From positions 62,001 to 126,000 of the forward strand of contig JAJDEW010000045.1 in NCBI GenBank assembly GCA_029259595.1: 64,000 nt of DNA, in the 5' to 3' direction. This DNA comes from Planctomycetota bacterium. Lineage in GTDB: Bacteria; Planctomycetota; UBA1135; GCA-002686595. Shown one piece after another: positions 17,318 to 25,603 of this stretch. The position numbers were made by a program, and so were the translations under genes. Within the stretch, counting starts at the first letter, position 1. Every line of letters starts with the position of its first letter. Under the pieces are notes generated by a model, which was not told the DNA's origin, made no database searches, and saw only the letters and a program-made list of their open reading frames with translations.

Positions 17318-18342
17318 TCCGCGGGCGGCGCCGCCACGGCCAGCCGCTTCAAGTGCTGAAGCGCCGCGCGTCGCCCGCGGTCGTTCTCGAAACCCAGAGC
17401 GCGGTCCGCCGCCTCGAGGCACGTCTCTCCGCGGCCCGCACGCAGGGCGAACAGCGCGAGGTGCGTCCAGACCTCGACGGCCTCGGGATCCAGCTCGAGC
17501 GCGCGTTCGAAGGCCCCCAGCGAGCCGGCGACCTCACCGCGCAGGGCCAGGATCCGCGCGCGGACGAACCAGCCCTCCGGATTGTCGGGCTCGAGCCGTG
17601 TCGCGAGCTCGAGCCAGCCGCAGGCCTGCTCCAGCGCAGGCTCCGTCGCGTCCTGCTCACCTTCGACGACGAGCTTGCCTGCCTCGCGGTAGATCTCGGC
17701 GCGCGCGCCCCTGGGATCCTCCAGAGCCTTCGTGTACTCCTCGAGCGCGTGCTCGACGCGGCCGATGCGGCGCAGGCAACGCGCCAGCAAGACCGACAGC
17801 TCGGGCGGATCGGCGCCGAGCTCGCGAGCACGTCGCAGAGAAGCCGCCGCGCGGGCCGGCAGGTCGAGCGCCAGACGGACCCGCCCGAGGGCGCACCACA
17901 CCTGGGGATCCTCGGGCTCGAGCTTGGCGGCCTGTTCGAAGTCGCGCTCGGCCGCGCGCAAGAAACCCATCGCCGTCAAGAGCGAACCTCGCGCCCCGTA
18001 CAGGGCCGGCATCTCGCCGTACGCTTCCAAGGCCCCGTCCAGCACCTCGATCGCGCTGGGAAAGTCCTCGTCCTCCTGGAACATCCAGGCCTCGAACAGC
18101 TCGCGCTCGGGGTTCGTCAGCCGTGGGATCGCGTACCACCCTCCGAACATGCGCACCGGAGTGCTGTTGCCGATCTCGTCCACGACGCCGAGGTCGACAC
18201 GCGGCGCCGGCGGGGGCGGATTCAGCAGGCAGCCCGTCCCGATCAGAACGATGGCGAGCGGTACACGAACGACGGCCTCACCGAACGAACGCAGAGCGGA
18301 CGTTCGCGAAACGAATTCGCGCAGCTTGCCGACCTTCCCCAA
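17299..18342 (-). CDS. TPR-repeat lipoprotein
   Basis: A lipoprotein (VRVPLAIVLIGTGC, then LLNPPPPAP) followed by at least six tetratricopeptide-like repeats. Typical units are AIEVLDGALEAYGEMPALYG, AERDFEQAAKLEPEDPQVWC, ALEEYTKALEDPRGARAEIY and SLGAFERALELDPEAVEVWT. Such proteins scaffold envelope complexes; no enzyme motif is present. The start is uncertain: no in-frame ATG or GTG is well placed. TTG 18342 is the nearest reasonable choice, giving 347 residues; the open frame continues further upstream across the promoter region of the divergent HAD gene. Confidence 0.7.
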   Translation of the reverse strand: MGKVGKLREFVSRTSALRSFGEAVVRVPLAIVLIGTGCLLNPPPPAPRVDLGVVDEIGNSTPVRMFGGWYAIPRLTNPERELFEAWMFQEDEDFPSAIEVLDGALEAYGEMPALYGARGSLLTAMGFLRAAERDFEQAAKLEPEDPQVWCALGRVRLALDLPARAAASLRRARELGADPPELSVLLARCLRRIGRVEHALEEYTKALEDPRGARAEIYREAGKLVVEGEQDATEPALEQACGWLELATRLEPDNPEGWFVRARILALRGEVAGSLGAFERALELDPEAVEVWTHLALFALRAGRGETCLEAADRALGFENDRGRRAALQHLKRLAVAAPPADQSTKR

Positions 18343-18474
18343 GGTTGTACGTCGGTTCTGACAAGAACCGCCTCCCCGTAACCTTGATCGGTCGCCAGGT
18401 CCGTCGATCTTTTGAAAAAGGCGTGCGTCCCCCCATCCCGGCCGCGACGATCCGCGCGTCCGGAAACCCGTTCC

Positions 18475-19190
18475 ATGCTTCCCCTTCGCGCCGTGTTCCT
18501 CGATGCCGGGCAGACGCTCCTGTACGAGGAGCCGACGCGCTTCGCGATCTATGCCGAGGCGGCCACGGCACGGGGCCGTCCGATCGACCCCGACGCCATG
18601 CGTAGCCTCATGGGGCGGGTCCACCACCGCCTGCCGGTGCGCATCGACGGGGCTGCCCGCTACTCCGACCCTTGGTTCCGTCGTTTCATCGACGAGATCT
18701 TCCGAGGCGAGCTCGGGGTCTCGTCCGAACTCGTGGCTGACCTCGAAGAGGAGCTGTTCGCACGCTTCGAGTCACCCGCGACGTTCCACACCTACCCCGG
18801 GGCGCGCGAACTCTTGGCGGCGACCCGGGGCGCGGGACTCGTGGTAGGAATGATCTCGAACTGGAGCGCGCGCTTGACGCCCCTGCTCGACGCCCTGGAG
18901 CTCAGCTCGTCCTTCGACGTGGTCGTGTGCTCGGCTCTCGAAGGGGTCGAGAAGCCCGATCCCCGCATCTTCCGGCTGGCGCTGGAACGGGCCAGGGTCA
19001 CGCCCGCACAGGCGCTGCACGCCGGAGACCACCCGGAGCTCGACGTGGCCGGAGCGCGCGCCGTCGGGCTGGACGCCGTACTCGTGGACCACCGTCACGG
19101 TCGCGCGGACGCCGGCCGGGCCACAACCTCCGCCGGAGACCGACGTGTCGGTAGCCTCGACGAACTCACCTCCTATATCCTGAGCCGCGC

Positions 19191-19194
<4 letters not shown>
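18475..19194 (+). CDS. HAD-superfamily hydrolase
   Basis: A 239-residue HAD phosphatase-like protein with motif I FLDAGQTLLY, motif II MISNWS, the motif III Lys in EKPDPRIF and motif IV AGDHPELDVAGA. A helical cap lies between residues about 18 and 110. Motif I reads DxGQT: the nucleophile Asp is kept but the second (acid/base) Asp is Gly. That occurs in dehalogenase-like and some phosphatase-like HADs, so phosphatase activity is not certain. The stop overlaps the MoxR start (ATGA). Confidence 0.8.
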
Positions 19195-20192
<998 letters not shown>

Positions 20193-20201
20193 CGAACACC
20201 G

Positions 20202-21086
20202 ATGGACCTGCGAATCGTCGCCGCTCAAACGAATCCCCGCCTGGGGGACGTGCAGAAGAACCTCGCCGAGCACCTCGAGCGGATCGAGGAGGCCGTCCGG
20301 GACGGTGCCCATGCGATCGTCTTCCCCGAGCTCTCGCTCACCGGCTACTTCCTGAAGGACCAGGTGTTCGACCTGGGCCTGGCGCGGGACGCGAAGGAGC
20401 TGGAGCCCCTGCGTGAGGCCTCGCGCTCGATCTCGATCGGCTTCGGATTCGTCGAGCGCACGCACGAGGGCCGCTTCTTCAACTCCTGGGCCTGGGCCGA
20501 GGACGGCGAGATCCAGGGCGTCCATCGCAAGGTCCATCTCGTGTCGTACGGCATGTTCGACGAGGCGCGCGACTTCGCGGCCGGCGAGGAGTTTCGCCCG
20601 TTCGCGTCGAAGCTCGGGCGCTTCGGGCCGCTCGTGTGCGAGGACCTCTGGCACATGCCGTCGTCCTACTTGCACTTCTTGAATGACGTCGACGTCCTGT
20701 TCGTTCCCAGCGCATCGCCGGCGCGCGGCGTCGAACAGACCGGTGAAGGCCTGGCCTCCAAACGCACGTGGTCGACCCTGCTCACCGCGACCGCGCTCTT
20801 CACGCGCACGTGGGTCGTCTACATCGGGCGCGTGGGCTGGGAGGACGGTATCGGCTTCGGCGGCTCGACGTGCGTCATCGACCCGACCGGAAACACGGTC
20901 GCGACCCTCGGAGAGCTCGAGCCGGGCTGTCTCGAGGCACGCCTGGACTCCGAGACGCTGCTGCGCGCCCGCGTCCAAACACCGCTGCGGCGCGACGAGA
21001 AGCCCTGGATCCTCGCCACGGGCTTGGCCGAGCACGTGCCTCTCTTGGCACGCATGCGGGACGAAGTCCGACGCGAACCGCAATGA
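20202..21086 (+). CDS. Nitrilase-family amidase, likely glutaminase subunit of NAD synthetase
   Basis: A 294-residue carbon-nitrogen hydrolase with the catalytic triad Glu (VFPELSLTGYFL), Lys (HRKVHLVSYG) and Cys (LVCEDLWH). Standard glutamine-dependent NAD synthetases carry this domain fused in front of the synthetase. Here it is a separate gene that overlaps nadE by ATGA, so I infer that it hydrolyses glutamine and passes ammonia to the downstream synthetase. A free omega-amidase or other nitrilase role is the alternative. Confidence 0.8.
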   Translation: MDLRIVAAQTNPRLGDVQKNLAEHLERIEEAVRDGAHAIVFPELSLTGYFLKDQVFDLGLARDAKELEPLREASRSISIGFGFVERTHEGRFFNSWAWAEDGEIQGVHRKVHLVSYGMFDEARDFAAGEEFRPFASKLGRFGPLVCEDLWHMPSSYLHFLNDVDVLFVPSASPARGVEQTGEGLASKRTWSTLLTATALFTRTWVVYIGRVGWEDGIGFGGSTCVIDPTGNTVATLGELEPGCLEARLDSETLLRARVQTPLRRDEKPWILATGLAEHVPLLARMRDEVRREPQ

Positions 21087-21913
21087 CGAAGCGCTCGCCC
21101 CTCGACGTCCAGCCCGAGCTCGTCACAGACCTGCTCGTGAGCTTCTTGCGCGAGGAGGTCGGTACCGCCGGCATGTCCCGCGCCATCGTCGGACTCTCAG
21201 GTGGGATCGACTCCGCCGTATCCTTGGCGTTGTGCGCGCGGGCCTTCGGACCGGACGAGGTCCTGGCCGTCCTGCTCCCCTATCGGACGTCGAATCCTGA
21301 CAGCGAGGCTCACGCGCGTGTCGTCGCAGAGGCGCTCGGCACGCCGACGCGCAAGGTCGACATCTCCCGCATGGCGGACGGCTTGATCGAGCAGGAAGGC
21401 CTGACGGATCCAACGCGCCGCGGCAACGTCATGGCGCGTTGTCGGATGGTCGTGCTCTACGATCTGTCGGTGGAATGGCGCGGCCTGGTGGTCGGCACCA
21501 GCAACAAGACCGAGATCCTGCTCGGCTATTCGACCCAGTGGGGTGACGCCGCCCACGCGGTCAATCCGCTCGGGGACCTCTACAAGCACCAGGTCTACCA
21601 GCTGGCGCGGCACCTCGAGCTGCCCGCCGAGGTCATCGACAAGCCACCGTCCGCCGACCTTTTCGAGGGCCAAACGGACGAAGACGAGCTCGGGTTCACG
21701 TACGCGCAGGCGGACGAGCTCCTCTACCGCATGGTCGACGAGCGCGTCGGCCCCGACGCGCTGGCACGCGCAGGCTTCGACCAGGCCTTGATCGAACGTG
21801 TCGCTGGACGCATCGTCGCGAACCAGTTCAAGCGCCTACCCCCGGTCATCGCGAAGCTCTCGCGACGAACCGTGAGTCACGACTTTCGCTACATGCGCGA
21901 CTGGCAGCGGTAG
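21083..21913 (+). CDS. nadE: NAD synthetase, synthetase domain only
   Basis: The 276-residue enzyme amidates nicotinic acid adenine dinucleotide to NAD+. The PP-loop is GLSGGIDSAVS (about residues 37-47); later family blocks are VGTSNKTEILLGY, TQWGDAAHAVNPLGDLYK, LPAEVIDKPPSADL and TDEDELGFTY. Its size matches ammonia-type NadE without a glutaminase domain. The overlapping upstream nitrilase gene probably supplies ammonia. The gene ends 11 bp from a convergent gene. Confidence 0.93.
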   Translation: MTKRSPLDVQPELVTDLLVSFLREEVGTAGMSRAIVGLSGGIDSAVSLALCARAFGPDEVLAVLLPYRTSNPDSEAHARVVAEALGTPTRKVDISRMADGLIEQEGLTDPTRRGNVMARCRMVVLYDLSVEWRGLVVGTSNKTEILLGYSTQWGDAAHAVNPLGDLYKHQVYQLARHLELPAEVIDKPPSADLFEGQTDEDELGFTYAQADELLYRMVDERVGPDALARAGFDQALIERVAGRIVANQFKRLPPVIAKLSRRTVSHDFRYMRDWQR

Positions 21914-21924
21914 CAGGCAGCTCT

Positions 21925-22368
21925 TCAGCCCAGCAGCTGTCGGCACAGCTCGTCCAGGTTCACCGTCCGCAGCTCTTTCGGGTCGATGGGGCCGAGCTTG
22001 TCGAACTTCTGCTTCTCCGCAGCGGAGGTCATCTCGACGTCGCGGTCCGGGGAGCCGCCGTCCTGGGACATGCTCTCCACCTTGGACACCCGCGTGAGGT
22101 GGCTGGGAAGGTCCTCCGGGAGCTTCTCACTCCGTTCCAGCGCCTTCTTCGCCCGCATGCAGACCTGGAGCGTGTCCCTCAGGTTCTTGTAGATGCGGCG
22201 AAGACGTTCCGTGTCCGGATCGGGCCCCGCCAGGGATCGCCGCACCTTGGCGCAGGCCACTTCGAGCACCGCGATCAAGGTGTTGAGCTTCCGCATCAAA
22301 CGCTTCCGGTACTCCGGCGAGTCGAGGTGCGAGTCGGAATAGGGCGTTTCGTCGGAGTTGGAACTCAT
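21925..22368 (-). CDS. Unknown helical protein in a chemotaxis-like cluster
   Basis: A 147-residue, charged, helix-rich protein without a signal or membrane segment. Residues 15-85 (YRKRLMRKLNTLIAVLEVAC and CMRAKKALERSEKLPEDL) predict a coiled coil or helical bundle; the tail is acidic. I recognise no family. It lies downstream of cheX-like and cheY genes on the same strand, and its upstream region shares a 20-nt motif with that of cheY, so joint regulation is likely. ATG 22368 is chosen; an upstream ATG exists at 22425. Confidence 0.55.
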   Translation of the reverse strand: MSSNSDETPYSDSHLDSPEYRKRLMRKLNTLIAVLEVACAKVRRSLAGPDPDTERLRRIYKNLRDTLQVCMRAKKALERSEKLPEDLPSHLTRVSKVESMSQDGGSPDRDVEMTSAAEKQKFDKLGPIDPKELRTVNLDELCRQLLG

Positions 22369-22483
22369 GGAAAGTGCTCTCGAGAGGGTAGAGGCCGAGC
22401 TGAATCTACGAGAACCGTACCTCACTCGCCGTGAGGGGGTCGGCGAACCCTCTCGCCCAGCACTGCGCCGCAGTCGACCGCGG

Positions 22484-22504
22484 CGCCTCGAGAACTTCTT
22501 TCCG
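22484..22504 (-). promoter_or_regulatory. Shared motif, copy 1 (upstream of the 147-residue gene)
   Basis: The plus-strand form CGCCYCGAGAASTTCTTTCC is found here and at 23581-23601 with only the Y and S positions differing. The core GAGAASTTCTT is near-palindromic. Both copies lie about 105-135 bp upstream of minus-strand genes of the CheX/CheY cluster, which suggests a regulator site or an unusual promoter. Confidence 0.45.
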
Positions 22505-22517
22505 CGTACCTGCGGGC

Positions 22518-23081
22518 TCAGGCGTGGAGAGCCTCGACCGGGATCAGCAGGAGGAAGTCGAACTCCGGAAAATCATGCAGCGTGGTCCGTGCACGCCCGA
22601 CCACCAGCTCGGCGCCTTCCTCGAACGGAAAGGCCGGGCGGACGTCAGCACGCACACCCTGGCAGCCTTCGGAGCGAACGATGATCTCGGGGCGGTTCTT
22701 GCGCAGCACCGAGTCCGCGGCCCCGCTGATGAAGTTGCCGAGCTCGAGCATGGCCTCCTTCGACGGCCGATCGAGCTCCGTCGTATCGCGTTGGGACACG
22801 ACGCCCTGGTCGGGGATCATCATGAGGTACGACGCGAGAGCGATGGCATCCGGAAGGGGGATCAGCGCGCAGCCGTGAAGGGTCTCGCTCTCGTGCTTGA
22901 AGCCGAGCTTGAACGAGATGTGGATCCGCCCCAGGCCCGCAGGGCGAGTATCCAAGCGTTCCGTCGTCACCTGCGAGATCTTGATGTGGCGGTCGACGAT
23001 CATCCCGAGGTCGGCGGCGACCCGATCGAAGATACCTTTGACGATGGCGATGTCTTCTTCTGTGTCGACTGCGGTGCTCAT
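22518..23081 (-). CDS. CheX/CheC-like chemotaxis phosphatase homologue
   Basis: A 187-residue protein whose SKEAMLELGNFISGAADSVLR segment (about residues 105-125) matches the helix with the catalytic Glu and Asn of CheC/CheX/FliY phosphatases. A beta-rich C-terminal half (RTTLHDFPEFDFLLLIPVE) fits the same fold. These proteins dephosphorylate CheY-P. It follows cheY by 21 bp, consistent with that partnership. No kinase or receptor gene is near, so it may serve a stand-alone switch such as type IV pilus motility. Confidence 0.7.
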   Translation of the reverse strand: MSTAVDTEEDIAIVKGIFDRVAADLGMIVDRHIKISQVTTERLDTRPAGLGRIHISFKLGFKHESETLHGCALIPLPDAIALASYLMMIPDQGVVSQRDTTELDRPSKEAMLELGNFISGAADSVLRKNRPEIIVRSEGCQGVRADVRPAFPFEEGAELVVGRARTTLHDFPEFDFLLLIPVEALHA

Positions 23082-23102
23082 GTCACTTGCGCTGTGGCTT
23101 TC

Positions 23103-23477
23103 CTAGTGGAAGGCCGATTCGAGGGCTTCTCGGAACGACTCCGGCGTGAGGGGCTTCATGACGAAGCCATTGGCTCCACTCTCGAGAGCGTGCTGGAGCA
23201 TGACGTCTCCACCTTCCGTCGAGATCATCACCATCGGCAAGGACAGCTTGTCCCGTTGCGAGCGCACGGCGCGGACGAACTCGATCCCGTCCATCTCGGG
23301 CATGCTGATGTCCGAGAGGATCAGCTCGATGTCGGGGTCCGACACGAGCCGTTGGAGTCCTTCGACGCCGTTCGCCGCCTCCAGGATCGTCTCCACCTGG
23401 AAATCGGCCTGGCGCAGGACGCGCATGATGATTCTCCGCATCGTTTCGGAGTCATCGACGATCAGGATCTTGTTCAT
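23103..23477 (-). CDS. CheY-like response regulator
   Basis: A 124-residue single receiver domain with all canonical residues: Asp pair in IVDDSETMRR, phosphoacceptor in LILSDISMPEMDG, Thr in MVMISTEGG and Lys in FVMKPLTPESF. It probably carries the signal dephosphorylated by the CheX-like protein encoded next. Output could be a flagellar or pilus motor, or a diguanylate-linked pathway. Confidence 0.88.
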   Translation of the reverse strand: MNKILIVDDSETMRRIIMRVLRQADFQVETILEAANGVEGLQRLVSDPDIELILSDISMPEMDGIEFVRAVRSQRDKLSLPMVMISTEGGDVMLQHALESGANGFVMKPLTPESFREALESAFH

Positions 23478-23580
23478 TGCGGGGACGGCCCACGGGGAAT
23501 CCGCGGAGCGGTGGGGTGGTTCGATCTCTTTCGAGGAACCCCGGTGGCCCGGATGAGTCCTTCCGCGTTCTTTTGGCCGC

Positions 23581-23601
23581 GCGCCCCGAGAAGTTCTTTC
23601 C
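23581..23601 (-). promoter_or_regulatory. Shared motif, copy 2 (upstream of cheY)
   Basis: This is the second copy of the 20-nt motif described at 22484-22504. It begins about 105 bp upstream of the cheY ATG and ends some 30 bp before the decayed hairpin element. Confidence 0.45.
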
Positions 23602-23631
23602 CCGCAGGCAGCGAAGGACCGTTGCGAACCC

Positions 23632-23750
23632 CAGGAGCCCGTTGAAAGGTCGTTCGGCGCCTGACGACGTCCTCCGCTGCGGCGTTACACCTGCAACCCC
23701 AGCGGATGCCGACGCCCTGGCATCCGAGGCACTCTGTCAACGGATTCCTA
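23632..23750. mobile_element. Decayed hairpin element (119 bp)
   Basis: The ends are CAGGAGCCCGTTGA and, on the other strand, TAGGAATCCGTTGA, a diverged version of the 167-bp element termini. Internal blocks (TCGGATGCC, GGCATCCGCT, GACGTCGTCAGGCGCCGAAC on the minus strand) match the copy at 60961-61126, so it is a shortened relative. Its terminal TAG (minus strand 23750-23748) is the stop codon of the porin gene. Confidence 0.7.
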
Positions 23751-24989
23751 GGGGGCGACTTCCAGCCAGAACCAGAGCTTCTCGGTGTCCGTGCTGAAGT
23801 CGTCGGCCGAGTAGGTGGCGTACTTGATTCCCAACCGCACGCGCTCGGAGACCTCGTGGACGACGTGGACTCCGACCTCCTTGCCGTAGTCCGCATCGCC
23901 GGCCTCGGCGGAGAAGTCGTGCACCGCCAGCGTGACGCTGGTCGATCCGAGCTCGCGCTCGTAGGTCACGAAGACATCGTTCAGGCCCGTGTCCGGCGTC
24001 ACGGGGAAGCGGTCGGTCCAGCCGTTGAAGGCGTGCAGGGTCGCGAGCGGCGTCTGGAAGGCCTCGCCGACACCGCCCGATCCGCCCAGCGACTCGTAAC
24101 CCAGGGCGAGCCGTCCGGCCCCGCGCGTCCAGGCCAGCTCGAGGGCCTCGTAGGACGCGTCGATGTCCGCGGGGTTTTCTTCGACGTCGTTCTGGAGCGC
24201 CCCTTCGAGGCCGTACGACAGCGTGTCGGACTCGCCGAGCCGCGCCTTGCCTGTCAGTCGAAGACCGACCGTCGACGTCGAGAGCGACGGCAGGTCGTCG
24301 TAGTCCAAGCGATACCAGTAGGCCCACGCCTTGTGATCCGGCGCAAGATCCCGCTCGACGTGCAACGCGAACGACGCCATGTTCGCGTCACCGACCGGCG
24401 ATTCCTCTCCGACGACACGGTTGACGTTGTGAAGGAAAGCCAAGAAGAAGTCGAACGAGCCGAGGACGAGGCTCTGGAGTGAGACCGCGTCGTAGGTCTG
24501 CTCGTTCTGACGCCAGGCCACGTTCGAAATGAAGCGCTTGTTGCCGAGGACGATCCGCTGGCGCCCGATGCGAATCGTGCTCTCGTGTCCGCCCCACTCG
24601 ACGTAGGCGCGGTTCACCTCCGTGGTTTCCGGATCGGAAACGACCGGCCGCGTCGTCTCGCCGTTGACCGTGCTGTCATAGAGGTCGTTCCCCACGACGG
24701 TGACGTTCTCGAACTCGATCAGACCGCGCCAACCGAGATAGGCCGGCGTCTCGTAACCCAAGACGGTTCGAAGGGTCGAAGCATGGGCCTCGTTCGAGAA
24801 CCCGTCCTGGTCGACATTTTCGTACCGGTAGCGGGACTTCAACCAGACGTTGCCGCCGCCGAGTGCGTCGAGGATGTTCGAGCCGACGTCCCGCACGTCC
24901 CCTCCCCCGAAGGCTTCCGGGTTCGCAGCGGGGACGGGCTCCTGGGCTCCGGCCGCGAGGCTGAAGCAAACGAGGGTCATGGCGATCAT
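23748..24989 (-). CDS. Alginate-export-like outer-membrane porin
   Basis: A 413-residue protein with a signal sequence (MTLVCFSLAAGAQ). Beta-strands of alternating hydrophobicity run throughout, including LKSRYRYENVDQDG, IRIGRQRIVLGNKRFISNVA, LGIKYATYSADDF and a C-terminal aromatic strand TEKLWFWLEVAP. The GRQRIVLGN block and order resemble the alginate_exp/OprD-like barrels. It would form a diffusion channel for anionic sugars or similar solutes. The stop codon coincides with the end of the adjacent hairpin element. Confidence 0.75.
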   Translation of the reverse strand: MIAMTLVCFSLAAGAQEPVPAANPEAFGGGDVRDVGSNILDALGGGNVWLKSRYRYENVDQDGFSNEAHASTLRTVLGYETPAYLGWRGLIEFENVTVVGNDLYDSTVNGETTRPVVSDPETTEVNRAYVEWGGHESTIRIGRQRIVLGNKRFISNVAWRQNEQTYDAVSLQSLVLGSFDFFLAFLHNVNRVVGEESPVGDANMASFALHVERDLAPDHKAWAYWYRLDYDDLPSLSTSTVGLRLTGKARLGESDTLSYGLEGALQNDVEENPADIDASYEALELAWTRGAGRLALGYESLGGSGGVGEAFQTPLATLHAFNGWTDRFPVTPDTGLNDVFVTYERELGSTSVTLAVHDFSAEAGDADYGKEVGVHVVHEVSERVRLGIKYATYSADDFSTDTEKLWFWLEVAP

Positions 24990-25080
24990 TTGGGAGCACG
25001 CTCCGAACAGAGGGGGCGAGAGGGCCTGCTGGGGCGCATCCGTACCTGTCCGAGTCGCCGAACGCTAAAGAAACATCCGG

Positions 25081-25461
25081 ATGCCTTCCGATGAACCCGA
25101 GCCCTCGCTCCCCTCTGAGGCCCCCGTGACCGATTCCGATCGCCGCAGCTTTACCCGCCTTCCGACCGAGCTCGAAGCCGACATCCGACTGGACGACGGC
25201 CGGGTCGTGACAGGACGTGCCTCCGACGTCGGCTTGCGGGGGCTCTTCCTCGTGACGGACGAGCCGGTCGCCGAAGGTTCCACGTGCGTCGTGACCCTCT
25301 TCCTCGGTGGTCGCGACCTCGGCCTGTCGCTGCGCGCGGAGGGTGCGGTCGCACGCCGTGCCGAAGGCGGGCTCGGCATCGCTTTCAGTGAGGTCACGCA
25401 CGCCGCCTTCCACCACCTGCGCAACCTGATCCACTTCGACGCCGACGGCGGCCACGCGTAG
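25081..25461 (+). CDS. PilZ-domain c-di-GMP receptor
   Basis: A 126-residue single PilZ domain. The c-di-GMP-binding RxxxR motif is RRSFTR (about residues 21-26) and the second motif reads SDVGLRG, close to D/NxSxxG. It would bind c-di-GMP and change a partner's activity. It is divergent from the porin gene, with a 91-bp shared upstream region. Confidence 0.85.
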   Translation: MPSDEPEPSLPSEAPVTDSDRRSFTRLPTELEADIRLDDGRVVTGRASDVGLRGLFLVTDEPVAEGSTCVVTLFLGGRDLGLSLRAEGAVARRAEGGLGIAFSEVTHAAFHHLRNLIHFDADGGHA

Positions 25462-25603
25462 GATCCGAGAGCCAGGGACGGCAGCGCGGCAGGTCCTCCG
25501 GGTTGCCCGTAGGGCGTGCGCCGGATCGACCACGCGAGCGAGCCCGTGCGTCTGGCTCCAGGTTAGAATCCCGGGTTCGGCCTCTCCGGCGGTCGAGTAC
25601 GCC

